Below the pieces are notes generated by a model. The model saw nothing but the letters and a program-made list of their open reading frames with translations. It was not told where the DNA came from and did no database searches. A DNA stretch of 64,000 nt from Litoditis marina (lineage: Eukaryota; Nematoda; Chromadorea; Rhabditida; Rhabditidae), in contig OZ038433.1 of NCBI GenBank assembly GCA_964036275.1, positions 53,027,902 through 53,091,901 on the forward strand, read 5' to 3'. Made by a program: the position numbers and the translations under genes. Positions 23,436 through 33,550 of this stretch are shown in pieces; positions within the stretch are counted from its first letter, which is position 1; each line of letters starts with the position of its first letter.

Positions 23436-23946
23436 TTAAAGGGACCGTACCTCTTTAATTTGATGATTTGAGTTATCAGTGGACACATGGGGACGAAAAA
23501 TGGACAGAACAGTCAGAATTAGTGAAAATTCCGCAATTTGAGGCGTTTTTGAGCAAATTTGAGTACGGCCACAACGCGGAAGCCACAGCACGTACCTATT
23601 TTCATGGAGACGCGCACAAATTGTCCGCAAAGCGTCCGTGAAACGCATCATAAATTCAATGACGTAACAACTGACATATTTAAAAGTGTTTCAGTTGTCT
23701 ATGCCTCTTTTTGGTTCAATTAAGATTGAAGTTGTGTGAATTTGAACCGAATTCATCTTTTGACCAAAAGTTTTGCGATACAGTAACCCTTAAGATAGTT
23801 TGGCTCATAAAAAGCTTGGTTCTCGACTGATTCCCATTTTCTTTTTTTTGTGTAATAGTAAGGGACCATCAGTACACTATCAAAGCAGATTCTTGAGACT
23901 TCATGTTTTTTAATCGATCCAAATTATAGAGAAACGGTCCCTTTAA
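23436..23946. mobile_element. 511-bp TTAAAGGGACC-ended MITE
   Basis: The ends TTAAAGGGACCGTACCTCT and (reversed) TTAAAGGGACCGTTTCTCT are near-perfect inverted repeats. TTAA at both tips fits a TTAA target. No transposase frame. The interior open frame (23436-23651) spans the terminal repeat and is not a gene. Confidence 0.8.
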
Positions 23947-25603
23947 CTAATTCTGAAAGCAAGATCAATCCCAAGCTCATGCTCCATTCTTCGTTGTTCA
24001 TTAACTGATTGAATGTAATTCAAACTCTTCCATAGATATACTTTCGGTTTCTCATGTCATTCTGGTGTTGGCGTTTAGACATAGTTTCGTTTGTCTGTTT
24101 GTTCTTCTTCATGAAAGAGCAACATGTTCCACTTTCTTGAAAATGGCAGTTGTATAACTCTGTGTTTCGGTTAACATTGGAAACTGTGCTGTTCATACAG
24201 TTTGATGCTACAACTCAGTCTCTACAAATGGTCGTAAAGATAATTTAGCTGAATATGGCGCACAGATTGTTTTAGTAACAATTTAACTGAGCTGACAATC
24301 CAACCGAGCATGATGGCTGTTTCGAGATGAGAGTCAGTTGCGTATTCATCATTCTCCAAGACAATATCAGTGTAGTGTACCCAGGAAGTAGCTCGACCAT
24401 ATAATGAAAGTCAGTTTTAATTCGGTTTATTCAAATGTTCTCAGAAAAAAATGCTTGGTTAAAATGCTTAGAAATATGCTTGATACACGACACATGTGCT
24501 CAGGGTACTAGAAACGATTAAATTGGATATGTCAATTGTAAATTGGAAAATTTGCACTAGTTTTCTATAAATGAGCGTGAAAAAGTGAAAAGATTATATG
24601 ACATCCACGTGTCATACACGTGTTTGTGGATGAAAAAAAACTGAGAAACAAATAAAGAGAAAATCATTCACGCGTTTCGAGAAACTTGAAACGTATGCTG
24701 AGTGTCTTTTAACTCATTTTCTCAAATGAATCACCATTGAGTATTATTTGCAATAAACACCACTTTTTCGTCATGGCGTCAGTAGCTCCTCAAATTAAGA
24801 TAATCCTGTGAAGAAACTGGCAACTCTACTGCGTAGCAGATCTTCTAAGTTGGGTCTAACGCGATGTGCGTTGCACGATGAAGTTCACTTCGTTTGCTAT
24901 TTTGGTCCCTAGATGATTTTGCTATTTTGGTCCTCAGACGCTGAGATAGTCTAGCAACAGGAAAAAAACACTGTATGGGTCAAAGATACGCGGACAGTCA
25001 ACTGTTTTATCTACTTACATTCTTGCTTAGCTGAGGTCATCATCTAACCAGAAGAGAATGATTCAAAGCTTTCTTCAAACCTGTTTACATAACTTGCACT
25101 TTCGTAGCTTAACAAGCCATGCAACAATCAAGCCATGAATGTAACCGTCATTGCAACAGTTTAAGGAACGTATGTTTAAACAAACATTAGCTTTCCATGA
25201 AAAAAATTGCGTGAATACCTATAGTTCTAGATTAGGCTTTGAATTCTGTTTCTATCTTCCTTAAAAAGTCCTTAAGACCGTAGTTAATCGTCTTTTCAGC
25301 TAAAATAATTGGCCAGAGTAGGCCAAATGTACAGTGGAAGGATGACACGATTGTTATCTCAGGTCTAACGTACAAACAGTGCCTATTGTAACCCAACTAT
25401 AAAGAATAATTACACGGGTTAAAAAGTATTTAGTAGAATAACTCTAGTAAAAATAACTTTATTATTTAGTCACATCACCTCGTTTCAAAGTAGTGCTCCT
25501 TGACTATCCTTCAGTTATCTTCATCTGTGCATGTTCAAAGACATGTTCGCTACTAAGTATTGACTGGCCGGACTCAACTTTTTCATGAAATTTAAAAACA
25601 TTC
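23947..25603 (+). repeat. Body-repeat fragments, no gene
   Basis: A second distal fragment lies at about 24475-24880: GACACATGTGCTCAGGGTAC, CACGTGTCATACACGTGTTT, TCATGGCGTCAGTAGCTCCT, CTGCGTAGCAG and GTTGGGTCTAACGCGATGTG. It repeats the 22.5-22.9 kb part in the same direction. The rest is unrecognised AT-rich DNA. Confidence 0.6.
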
Positions 25604-25828
25604 TTAAAGATGGCCTGCCAGGAACCAAATCTCGTGCCTGGCGCTCCACGGTTAATTCAATCGCTCTAACGCGAATGCGCCCCAAAAACGAAGTTTTCGA
25701 ATCTCCGCTAATGAATTATGATTGAAAACTATCGATAACTTGGTTTTTGTGGCTCATTTGCATTGGAGCGACGAGTTGTACCGTGGTGCGCCAGAGACGA
25801 GATTTGGTTACTGTCAGACCACCTTTAA
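25604..25828. mobile_element. 225-bp TTAAAG-ended MITE
   Basis: The left end TTAAAGATGGCCTGCCAG, then AACCAAATCTCGTGCCTGGC, is the inverse of the right end. Reversed, the right end reads TTAAAGGTGGTCTGACAG, then AACCAAATCTCGTCTCTGGC. The inverted repeats are about 55 bp. TTAA lies at both tips. Confidence 0.8.
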
Positions 25829-25899
25829 AATCAGCTCATAGGACATAGCTAAGAATGTAAATAAGGTCGAGTGCAATAGTAATCGAACGATCTTTGTGA

Positions 25900-27110
25900 A
25901 CCATCTAATTTTGAAACGATGAGCCATAAACAGATAATCTGGTATTCAGACAAAAAACTTGGATTCAGTTATCATTCATCTAATTTCAGCTAAAGATCTT
26001 TTCAAACTCGATGCGAGACTCTCGAATCTGATTAATTCATACATGACCAAGCTGTGAACGCATCATACCTTCTCCCCTAAGTAGCACTAGAAAATGTCAT
26101 GTTCCGACCCCGTTTTCACTATTTGCAAGTTTCTCTTTCGCTCTCTGCAAATTGTTTCGATTTCTCTTGCAGTTCGAAACTTGATTTCAAGTTGATCTGA
26201 AGACGGAATCCTGCAGAACAGTCTCCAGAGCAAAACATTGAACCATGTTGTGCTCGGTTCCGAAAAACAAAACCACTTAAATCTCAAGTTTATCTAGTGC
26301 GAAACACCAGTACACACGTTCATACACCAATTAGTTTGCTTCTGAAAAAATTGATGCACACGTTCAGCAAATGAACTCTTAGCAGCAAGCAATCATTTAG
26401 GAAAGAGAGCTTGATAGCCATGCGAGCTCTTGTTCATAATAGACCTGTATGATAAGTTTAACATTTTAGTAGTTAACACACTTACAGTCTTATTGGAATC
26501 TTGAAACATCCAAACGCGCCAAAACAAATTCGTTCAGTCTCCAGGACTCAAACCCCTTCTTTAGTCTTTAGACTTTTTTGAGAACCAATCGATTGTTGTT
26601 TGTTTTGATTGATGTAAAAGAAAATGGAACACTTTGTGAGCAATATAATTTATATAACGATTCATGAATAATAACACATAATGAGATCTTGTGTAGATTA
26701 AACTTTCGTTGAACCCGTCCTTCGAAATCCGTGACCCGAGCCAATGAAAGTTCATTGGAATAGAATGTCTCGTAGAATGTACAGTAACTCGATAAGATAA
26801 TGACGAATGACACCGGATTACTGTAGGATCCAGACGTTTTTTCGTACGACGGCTTCGGACAGAGGACGAATTTCGCGAAATACGAGTCGGGCGCGACTGG
26901 AGTTCTACATCTCCGGACCAACCAATATGAGTCATAATGAGAGTACGGTAGCTGTAAGTTTTGCTGTGCAGCTAATGTGAGGAGACCGTGTGAACGGACG
27001 CTTTGTTCCAATTGTGTGTATCCCGTTTTTATAGCGGAATCTCAGAGCCACGCCTCTAGCCCCGCTTCAATGTAGACTAATTCTGAACTTCAACGATGTA
27101 GACCAATTCT
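25900..27110 (+). repeat. Body repeat segment leading into small-ORF module D
   Basis: ATTTTGAAACGATGAGCCAT (25910), CAAGTTGATCTGAAGACGGA, AAACATTGAACCATGTTGTG and CTTGAAACATCCAAACGCGC precede the reversed module end (TTTCGTTGAACCCGTCCTTC). This shows that the distal end of one repeat unit runs directly into the small-ORF module of the next. Confidence 0.6.
26561..26935 (-). pseudogene. Small-ORF module, copy D: frame-shifted
   Basis: It starts as the others (THIGWSGDVELQSRPTR, then SRNSSSVRSRRTKK), but one extra A in the A-run near codon 32 shifts the frame past the usual stop, giving an unrelated tail to a 124-codon frame. The GC box and TATA-like CTATAAAAACGGG are present near 27030. This is the only one of the eight copies with a broken frame. 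Confidence 0.7.
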
Positions 27111-27488
27111 GAGCCTTGTAATTTGATGTATCGTCTACATAATTTCTAGGGTCTCCAGCAAAAAAACAAAGATTTCTCTCCACGGATCAATTATCAATAG
27201 ATAGTGTTGACGTCTATGAGCAAATGACTATAATAAAAACGCATCTAATTTCGTGCGTTTTTCATTATTTTATAACAATCGTTCGGAAATCATACTGTAC
27301 AATTCTTATACATTTTGAGAAGGAGAAGGAAATGAGAAAAGGTCTCGATTTTCAAGATAATGTTTTCGAATATATTTTACTAATCCAAAATCTGTAATAC
27401 TTAATCAAAATTTGTAAGATGACAAAAATGTTTATCCACTGTGAACGGGTACCAAAACACAAATATTCGTTTGTGTTTTGATTTGGTG

Positions 27489-28665
27489 TTTTTTTTTTTA
27501 ATAATAAACTTTATCAGTATAGTGATGGACAAACAAAGAGTTACGAATTTAAACTATATGAACTGATATTTGAGAAAATAAAGAAAAAGCAAAACTAGTA
27601 CATACGCAAGTTGCTAATTTGTTGATACTACTGAGACTCAGTGAGAAGACCGAGATGGAAAGGGTACCCAAGATTGATTGATGTTAAACCGGAAACCATA
27701 GCGATCAAAGTACACGTCAGATACAATTGGGGCCAGATGAGGGGTCAATTGATAGCAACCATGGAAACAGCTGTAACGTTCACGCATGGAAACACCACTC
27801 AGGTGCATATTATACAACATGTCAACATTGTCATTTACACATTTCAAAGAAACATCATCGAGAGCATCATGGAACGGTGGAGGGTCGATTATGGATGGTG
27901 AATCACACATAGGAGAAAGATCATCAGATATTTGTGTAACTTCAACAGGGACGGGACTTTGGATAGCAGGTTGATCATCAAAATGGGTTGAACGAGGAGA
28001 TATAGAGTTTGGAGATGGAAATGCTGAGACAAGATTGGAAACGACATTTCTAGTTTGTTCAACTAACTCCATTTCATTTGGCAGAATAGGATCGGCAGAC
28101 GGTGTTGGTGTTGTAGTTTGGTCGGTGACCTCAGCTCGGGCGGCGTCTCGTTTCGATTGTCTGGCGAGGAATCCGGCCTTCCGCTGTTCCGGAGTCTCGA
28201 ACTTTCGAACATGAAAAGTTGACATAGAAGCATCAGATTTCATAGCAGTAGATAGATCTATTAGACGAGGAAACGGAATACCATCTTTGATAGATACTTT
28301 GAGTGGACGAGGTAAACCATCTTGACGAGGTTTACCCAAACGGTGAAGAATGGAAATATTAGATGGAGAGACGGATACCAAATTGAAAACTGCATTCACC
28401 TTTTTCTTTGTTGAAGAATCCTCTGGTAGACCATAAATAGTGAGACAGCGACGATCATTGAAGTGGTGGAGTTGGGATTGAATAATAGTGGGTAGAGATT
28501 GGGTCAGAGAGTCGAGTTTGGAGTTGAGTGTTTTGATTTCACTCAAAAGGGTGGAAAAATGGGTTCGAAGTGGTACCATTTTTGGACGAGGCGATGGCAT
28601 AATAATCAATCGAGAGGGGTCACCTCACACGACCGACACAAATGGTGGAATGATGGAAATGTGTT
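27489..28665 (-). mobile_element. Retroposed ORF1-only element with A-tail
   Basis: On the minus strand it starts near 28665, contains the intact ORF at 27638-28609, and ends in a GATAAAG-type signal followed by 11 A's (27489-27499). It interrupts the body repeat: the left flank is ACGGGTACCAAAACACAAAT and the right flank resumes near GAATGTTTTTTCTCTT, both seen uninterrupted and reversed at 6735-6790. I cannot define target duplications with confidence. It is either a non-autonomous LINE derivative with only ORF1 or a retrocopy of an ORF1-like mRNA. Confidence 0.7.
27638..28609 (-). CDS. Intact LINE ORF1-like protein, 323 residues
   Basis: This is the longest intact frame in the window. The N-terminus (about residues 14-50) is a probable coiled-coil (FSTLLSEIKTLNSKLDSLTQ). 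It is followed by an RRM-like domain of the LINE ORF1 type: RRCLTIYGLPED near residue 53, then ISILHRLGKP and RPLKVSIKDG, ending around TPEQRKAGFLARQSKRDAAR at about 140-160. The second half is Ser/Pro-rich with no zinc knuckle. No endonuclease or reverse transcriptase is nearby. ORF1 proteins normally bind the parental RNA. The sequence is clearly different from the ORF1 at 4394-5362. A second Met at codon 4 is an alternative start. Confidence 0.75.
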   Translation of the reverse strand: MIIMPSPRPKMVPLRTHFSTLLSEIKTLNSKLDSLTQSLPTIIQSQLHHFNDRRCLTIYGLPEDSSTKKKVNAVFNLVSVSPSNISILHRLGKPRQDGLPRPLKVSIKDGIPFPRLIDLSTAMKSDASMSTFHVRKFETPEQRKAGFLARQSKRDAARAEVTDQTTTPTPSADPILPNEMELVEQTRNVVSNLVSAFPSPNSISPRSTHFDDQPAIQSPVPVEVTQISDDLSPMCDSPSIIDPPPFHDALDDVSLKCVNDNVDMLYNMHLSGVSMRERYSCFHGCYQLTPHLAPIVSDVYFDRYGFRFNINQSWVPFPSRSSH

Positions 28666-31178
28666 TGCTGAATGTTTTTTCTCTTCTTCTCTCAAAGCCT
28701 AAATAGCTCTAAAAGAGGGAGTAATCGTCATTTTGTCATCTTCATGATAAATAATCTTTTAATAAGGAGAATTATTTTTGTTTAAACAGGAATCAATTTG
28801 TTTTGATTGAAACTATGGTTGTTCGTATTTAGACGCATCGTTCTTGCGTGGGAGTTTACGTGGGGGCTAGATAAGACTATGCACATCATGTTGACGTAGT
28901 TTTGTAGATTTTAATTTTTAAAGATCTCAATATAAGGATTTTTATCATCGAAGAAGTATTGGAAAGATAATATTCTCTGACAAGCGAAGTTCTAAACAAA
29001 GAGAGACTAAAACTATTTTCACAAGGAAGTAATTTCCCCTTTCTACATAAATTTTGTTCACCGTGGGCTTTAAATCAGTACATATTGTTGTGATTTTCAA
29101 ATACATTGATTTCTCCACTTCGGCAAGTCACGAAATCGCAGTTATCAGTCATGAATATTTTAGATCACCTCTAGGAATCTCAACAAACTGAACTGAGAAT
29201 TACGAGAATTTCGGCTTAAAGTACATCATATTTGGAGATGAGTTGGTATTGTTTGACCTCTTTACCGGTGTAACCTGACTCAGAATGATAATACCAAAAC
29301 TTGAAGTTGAAAAGATAGATGAAGACAACGGCAAAAACCGTTTCTCTCGTTTTCATACCAAGTTGAGCTCGTTGAATTATGTGGTATCGGGGTACCCACC
29401 GAGCATAACTCGTCGTTTTTCATGCTACAATAATTCATAAAGAGATTAGACTTATGAATTAATCCCATAGGTAAAAATTGAAAAGTCAAGCTAAATGTCA
29501 GAACGTTTTTTTATTTGTTGTCCACTTTTCTATAATCCGCAAAATAGAAGTGAATCAAATTATCCATGTAGAGACTAATAGGCGGATCAACAACAGGTCA
29601 ATGTTTCAGACAACTAATATCTGTCACGTACACGGTCGCTTACGATGGGTGGAAGATTTAATGGAACCGTAAGATACATTCAGAAGAGGGGTTCTAGACC
29701 ATGTTCCCCGCATCTGCGTATACTTGACCCTTGACCCAATCTCTCTCTCATTCACTGGTGAGCAAGCATATCCGGTCCTCGATTGAGCGATCGAGTTGCT
29801 CGTTTGCTGTCTTTGTTGATGAAATCAGGACTATGTTCGTTTTATGGGATTCAAAACGGGTATACTCCCACAAACCCTGTAGAAGCTTGATCGTTCCAAG
29901 TTCCTACAAAATAAATCCCAAGCATTTGGATTGACTGTTCACTTTGTTTAGCAGATAACGCTCAGTAAATGATAATTTGAACTCAAATATACCTATCACT
30001 TACATTTTACCATTTATTTCTTTGTTCACAAAGTGTCACAACTTTTTTTTGTTGTTCAATTAACCGTAATCCGTATAACTAAGTCAACGGAAGTGGATGT
30101 GAAAAAAGATAGACTGCACAACAGTGTATAGTAAAAAGTAATGTAGAATAAGTCACGTATTTGTTGAACAGCACGATTCGGTACAAAACATCCCTTATAG
30201 AAAACGAAATTGCCCAATATTCGTTCTGAGAAAACCTTCCTCAAACTCTCAAACAATAGTTTTCTCTCTACCTCTTTCTATCTCTTTATCTCTTTATATA
30301 TCTCTCTCCTTTCCAACTATTTCTTTTTTTTCTCGTACCCATCTCCCGGTTTCATTTGCCTCTCGGTGTATATCTCTGCGGACTTTCTTAGATTTCGAAA
30401 CTAATCTTGTAGTGCGATTAATACACGACACATGTTATCTGGGTACTAGCAAGAATTAAAACGGGAATTTAAATTATAATTTCGGGAATCAGCAGGAATT
30501 CTCTATGACAGAGCGGCAAAATTTAGTTCGTCTGACATCCACGTGTCATACACGTGTTTGTGAATGAAAGAACAAAGTAATAAATAAAAAGGAAATCATT
30601 CACATGTTCGAAGGAACTTGCAACGAACGCAGAGTTTATTATAACTCGTTTTTTGCAATGAATCATCTTTTGCAATATTTGCAAGAGACACCATTTTTCG
30701 TCCTGGCGTCAGTAGCTGAAATTCGGATAATCCTGTAAAGAAACTAGCAACTGCGTAGCAGTAATTTTGAGTTGGGTTTAACACAATGTGCGTTGCAAGA
30801 TAAAGCTCATTCCGTTCGCTATTTTGGTACTCGAGACGATTCGGAAAATCACTCAGGTAATCAAGCTACAAGAACAGATAGACTGTTCCGATCAAAAAGA
30901 CTGAGGTTGTTCATCGAGTTTAAAACTTCGATTTTTTCCAGTTTTCAAGTTCGTTTTCGAAAGTTTTCAAGTTTTTCGAGTCCGGTCGAGTTTCGAAATC
31001 GACTTTAACAGCCATAAAAAGGACACAGTGAATATGTTCTCTGCACGACCCATACAATTCGAATCCAAACAAAAAATGGTGCTTGACAGATTACAGAATC
31101 ACTTCGCATTGGAGTTGAGTTTCACTAATCGAACGAGATACTATCAGTTCTCAGCTAGGAACAATCACTTCCCAGATA
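28666..31178 (+). repeat. Body repeat, forward copy (proximal to distal)
   Basis: Nearly uninterrupted landmarks: CAGGAATCAATTTG (28789), CGTGGGAGTTTACGTGGGGG, AGCGAAGTTCTAAACAAAGA (28983), TTTGACCTCTTTACCGGTGT (29249), GTCAATGTTTCAGACAACTA (29597), AACTAAGTCAACGGAAGTGG (30077), a pyrimidine tract (30250-30310), CACGTGTCATACACGTGTTT (30540), CTGCGTAGCAG and GTTGGGTTTAACACAATGTG. The closest relative is 58.9-60.7 kb. No gene. Confidence 0.75.
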
Positions 31179-31668
31179 TTTTGAGTTGGGTTTAACACAA
31201 TGTGCGTTGCAAGATAAAGCTCATACCGTTCGCTATTTTGGTACTCAAGACGATTCGGAAAATCACTCAGGTTATCAAGCTACAAGAACAGATAGACTGT
31301 TCCGATCAAAAAGACTGAGGTTGTTAATCGAGTTCAAAAGTTCGATATTTTGAGTTTTCGAGTTCTCGAGTTGCAGTTTACCAACAAGGAAAGTTTTCGA
31401 GTTGTCGAGTTTCAGACATAATAGAGTCTTTGAGTTTTGAGTTATTCGACGACTCGACAAGTTTTCGAGTTTTTCGAGTCCGGTCGAGTTTCGAAATCGA
31501 TTTTAACAGCCCTTAAAGAGACACAGTGAATATGTTCTCTGCACGACCCATACAATTCGAATCCAAACAGAAAATGGTGCTTGACAGATTACAGAATCAC
31601 TTCGCAGTGGAGTTGAGTTTCTCTAATCGAAGGAGATACTATCAATTCTCAGCTAGGAACAAATTTCG
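30765..31668 (+). repeat. Direct tandem duplication (about 0.41-0.49 kb units)
   Basis: Unit 1 (30765-31178) and unit 2 (31179 to about 31668) both begin with TTTTGAGTTGGGTTTAACAC and both end in CACGACCCATACAATTCGAA, then ATACTATCA-TTCTCAGCTAG. Unit 2 keeps extra GAGTTTTCGAG-type degenerate repeats (31330-31500) missing from unit 1. Related copies are at 56065-56400 and 63320-63700. Confidence 0.75.
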
Positions 31669-32199
31669 CACATCACACTCGGAAAAGTACATCGCGTGAT
31701 CTGACTTATCTCACTTTCTCATGTGCTCATCACAGTCTTATCTATGACCGTCATATTGCACTCAACCGAAAATACGAATGTCTACTCTGAAACGAACATT
31801 TTATCTGCTCAACGAGTAATATATATCTCATTGTCTCTACGATGGAGACCAATTCTGAATTCGTAAATTTTATTTTTCGGCTTTTTCACAGATAATTTAT
31901 CAATAGATAGTGTTGATGCCTGTGAGCGAATGATTATCGATGAAAACAGCAAGAAAATTTACAAACATTAGTGAAACATCTCGTTTCGTGCGTTTTTACT
32001 TCTTGATAATTTCACGTATAAACTCTGCTTGAATCATTCAAGTGAAGTGATGCCATTTCCGACAGTTGTTAAACACTGATTTGTTCCATAATAACTGTTG
32101 CTGGCGTTTCAAAGATGCATTCATAGAACGTGGTCAACTATAGGGGGTGTCCAATGTATACCTGGACGTACACAGCATAATTTTGGAACAGCAAATAAT

Positions 32200-32285
32200 T
32201 CGTCTCAGGCGGGGATCGAACCATCGAGCCCGCGACTGATCAGCTCAAAAGCAAAGATGCTATCCATTAGGCCATCTGACCAACA
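32200..32285 (-). tRNA. tRNA-like pseudogene or SINE head
   Basis: On the minus strand, TGGCCTAATGGATAGCATC matches a tRNA D-arm/A box, and GGTTCGATCCCCGCC is a perfect B box with T-loop. The acceptor strands (GGTCAGA and CTGAGAC) pair only with a bulge, and the anticodon arm does not fold convincingly, so I do not assign an anticodon. It is probably a decayed tRNA or SINE head. Confidence 0.45.
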
Positions 32286-32770
32286 TTTTTGGGGTAGAAT
32301 TGCGGTGCTACATGAACGCAATTAGTGAGAAATGAGCGCGAGCCTGTGAAAGTGAACTTTTCGGATATCTATTTTACTTGTTTCTTATCGTTTGCCAAAG
32401 TATTTGGTAAGTTCTTTTCGGGGAACACGTACTCTTAAAATGCACAAAATTTTCTAAAGTACAATCATAATAATAATAATATATTTATTATAAATCAGAA
32501 CAGAAATACATATATGATCAGTCTATAATCTTGGTTTTCCGGCCATCATTCCCGAAATACGAACAACTGAAAAAACTATATAAGAAAAAAGCCAACTTTT
32601 CACTCTCAACAAACCACTTTTCTCACAAAAGAAAGCTGGATGTATAAATGACGGGATTGCTTTGTGTTCTAGATAAACGAGCTGAGAACAAGGGCTTTTT
32701 CATTTCAAGGCACCAAAGACCGATCTATTAAAAGAAATAAAAGGAAGTAAGTGTGTGATCGGACCACCTA

Positions 32771-32935
32771 TTGCACTTGTATTATTGAAAATAAGGTGCC
32801 AACTCCCACTTTGAAGAAAAACGGGTGATTCCACGAACCACGAACTATGGAGCGAAATCACCTGAGAATGAGGGTGTATGAAATAAACGGAAAGAAGTGG
32901 GAGTTGGCATCTTATTCTCAATAATACAAGTGCAA
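32771..32935. repeat. Hairpin: 41-bp inverted arms, 83-bp loop
   Basis: TTGCACTTGTATTATTGA (32771) and its inverse TCAATAATACAAGTGCAA (32918) bound arms that continue through AACTCCCACTT / AAGTGGGAGTT. There are only a few mismatches. It could be a small MITE core or a source of hairpin RNA. Confidence 0.7.
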
Positions 32936-33349
32936 ATACGAATTGGGGCATAAACTTAAAATCAAAAGAATTGAGAAATTACCTGTGCCGTGTTTCTACT
33001 GGTTTTCCCTTTGGGCAGGCGGCCTCATCTTCTTCCACTCCATTTTTGGCGATCGCAATCAGCACTGTTTGAGCCGCAGACTGAAACACAATACACAATA
33101 CTCAATTGGCAGATTAACACGCTTGTCTAAGGCGGGAACTTGCACAAATACCAATAAAACATTGAAACGACCAATTTCAAAGTACCGAGCAAAATCGAAC
33201 CAGTGGCCGTATTTTTTAAGCTGAAGTAGCCGTGTAAGCTACTTGAGCAAATTCTCAATAGTTATTATCTGCCTTAGTCTCCAATGTTTTTCTTGTGTTA
33301 TGCTTGTTTCCAATTACACTCTTTGCTATAGTGAGTGCCAAATTTATAA

Positions 33350-33550
33350 ATTTCTGTCGCTCACCGGAATCGAACCTGCGAGCGAAAGATTCGTAGCAGG
33401 GCGCTGAACACTGTGCTATTAGAGCACATAATTGGTAAGCTTGGAATCGAAGACATGTGTGCGTACACAGCGGAAAGTGAGATATACAGTACCCTCTCGC
33501 CTTTCCGTTGGCGACGATTATACTGCAAGAACAGGCGAAAAATCTGTTGA
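33350..33550 (-). mobile_element. tRNA-derived SINE-like element, family 2 (minus strand)
   Basis: The best-preserved copy of the family. On the minus strand it has TAGCACAGTG (A-box-like) and AGGTTCGATTCCGGTGAGCG (B box), then AAATTTATAAATTTGGCA. The 5' part carries GAGAGGGTACTGTATATCTC. Compare 14100-14290. Confidence 0.6.

Noticed and set aside
26568..27011. 147-codon minus-strand frame over module D
   Set aside because: It starts upstream of the small ORF in another frame and is not preserved at this length in the other seven copies.
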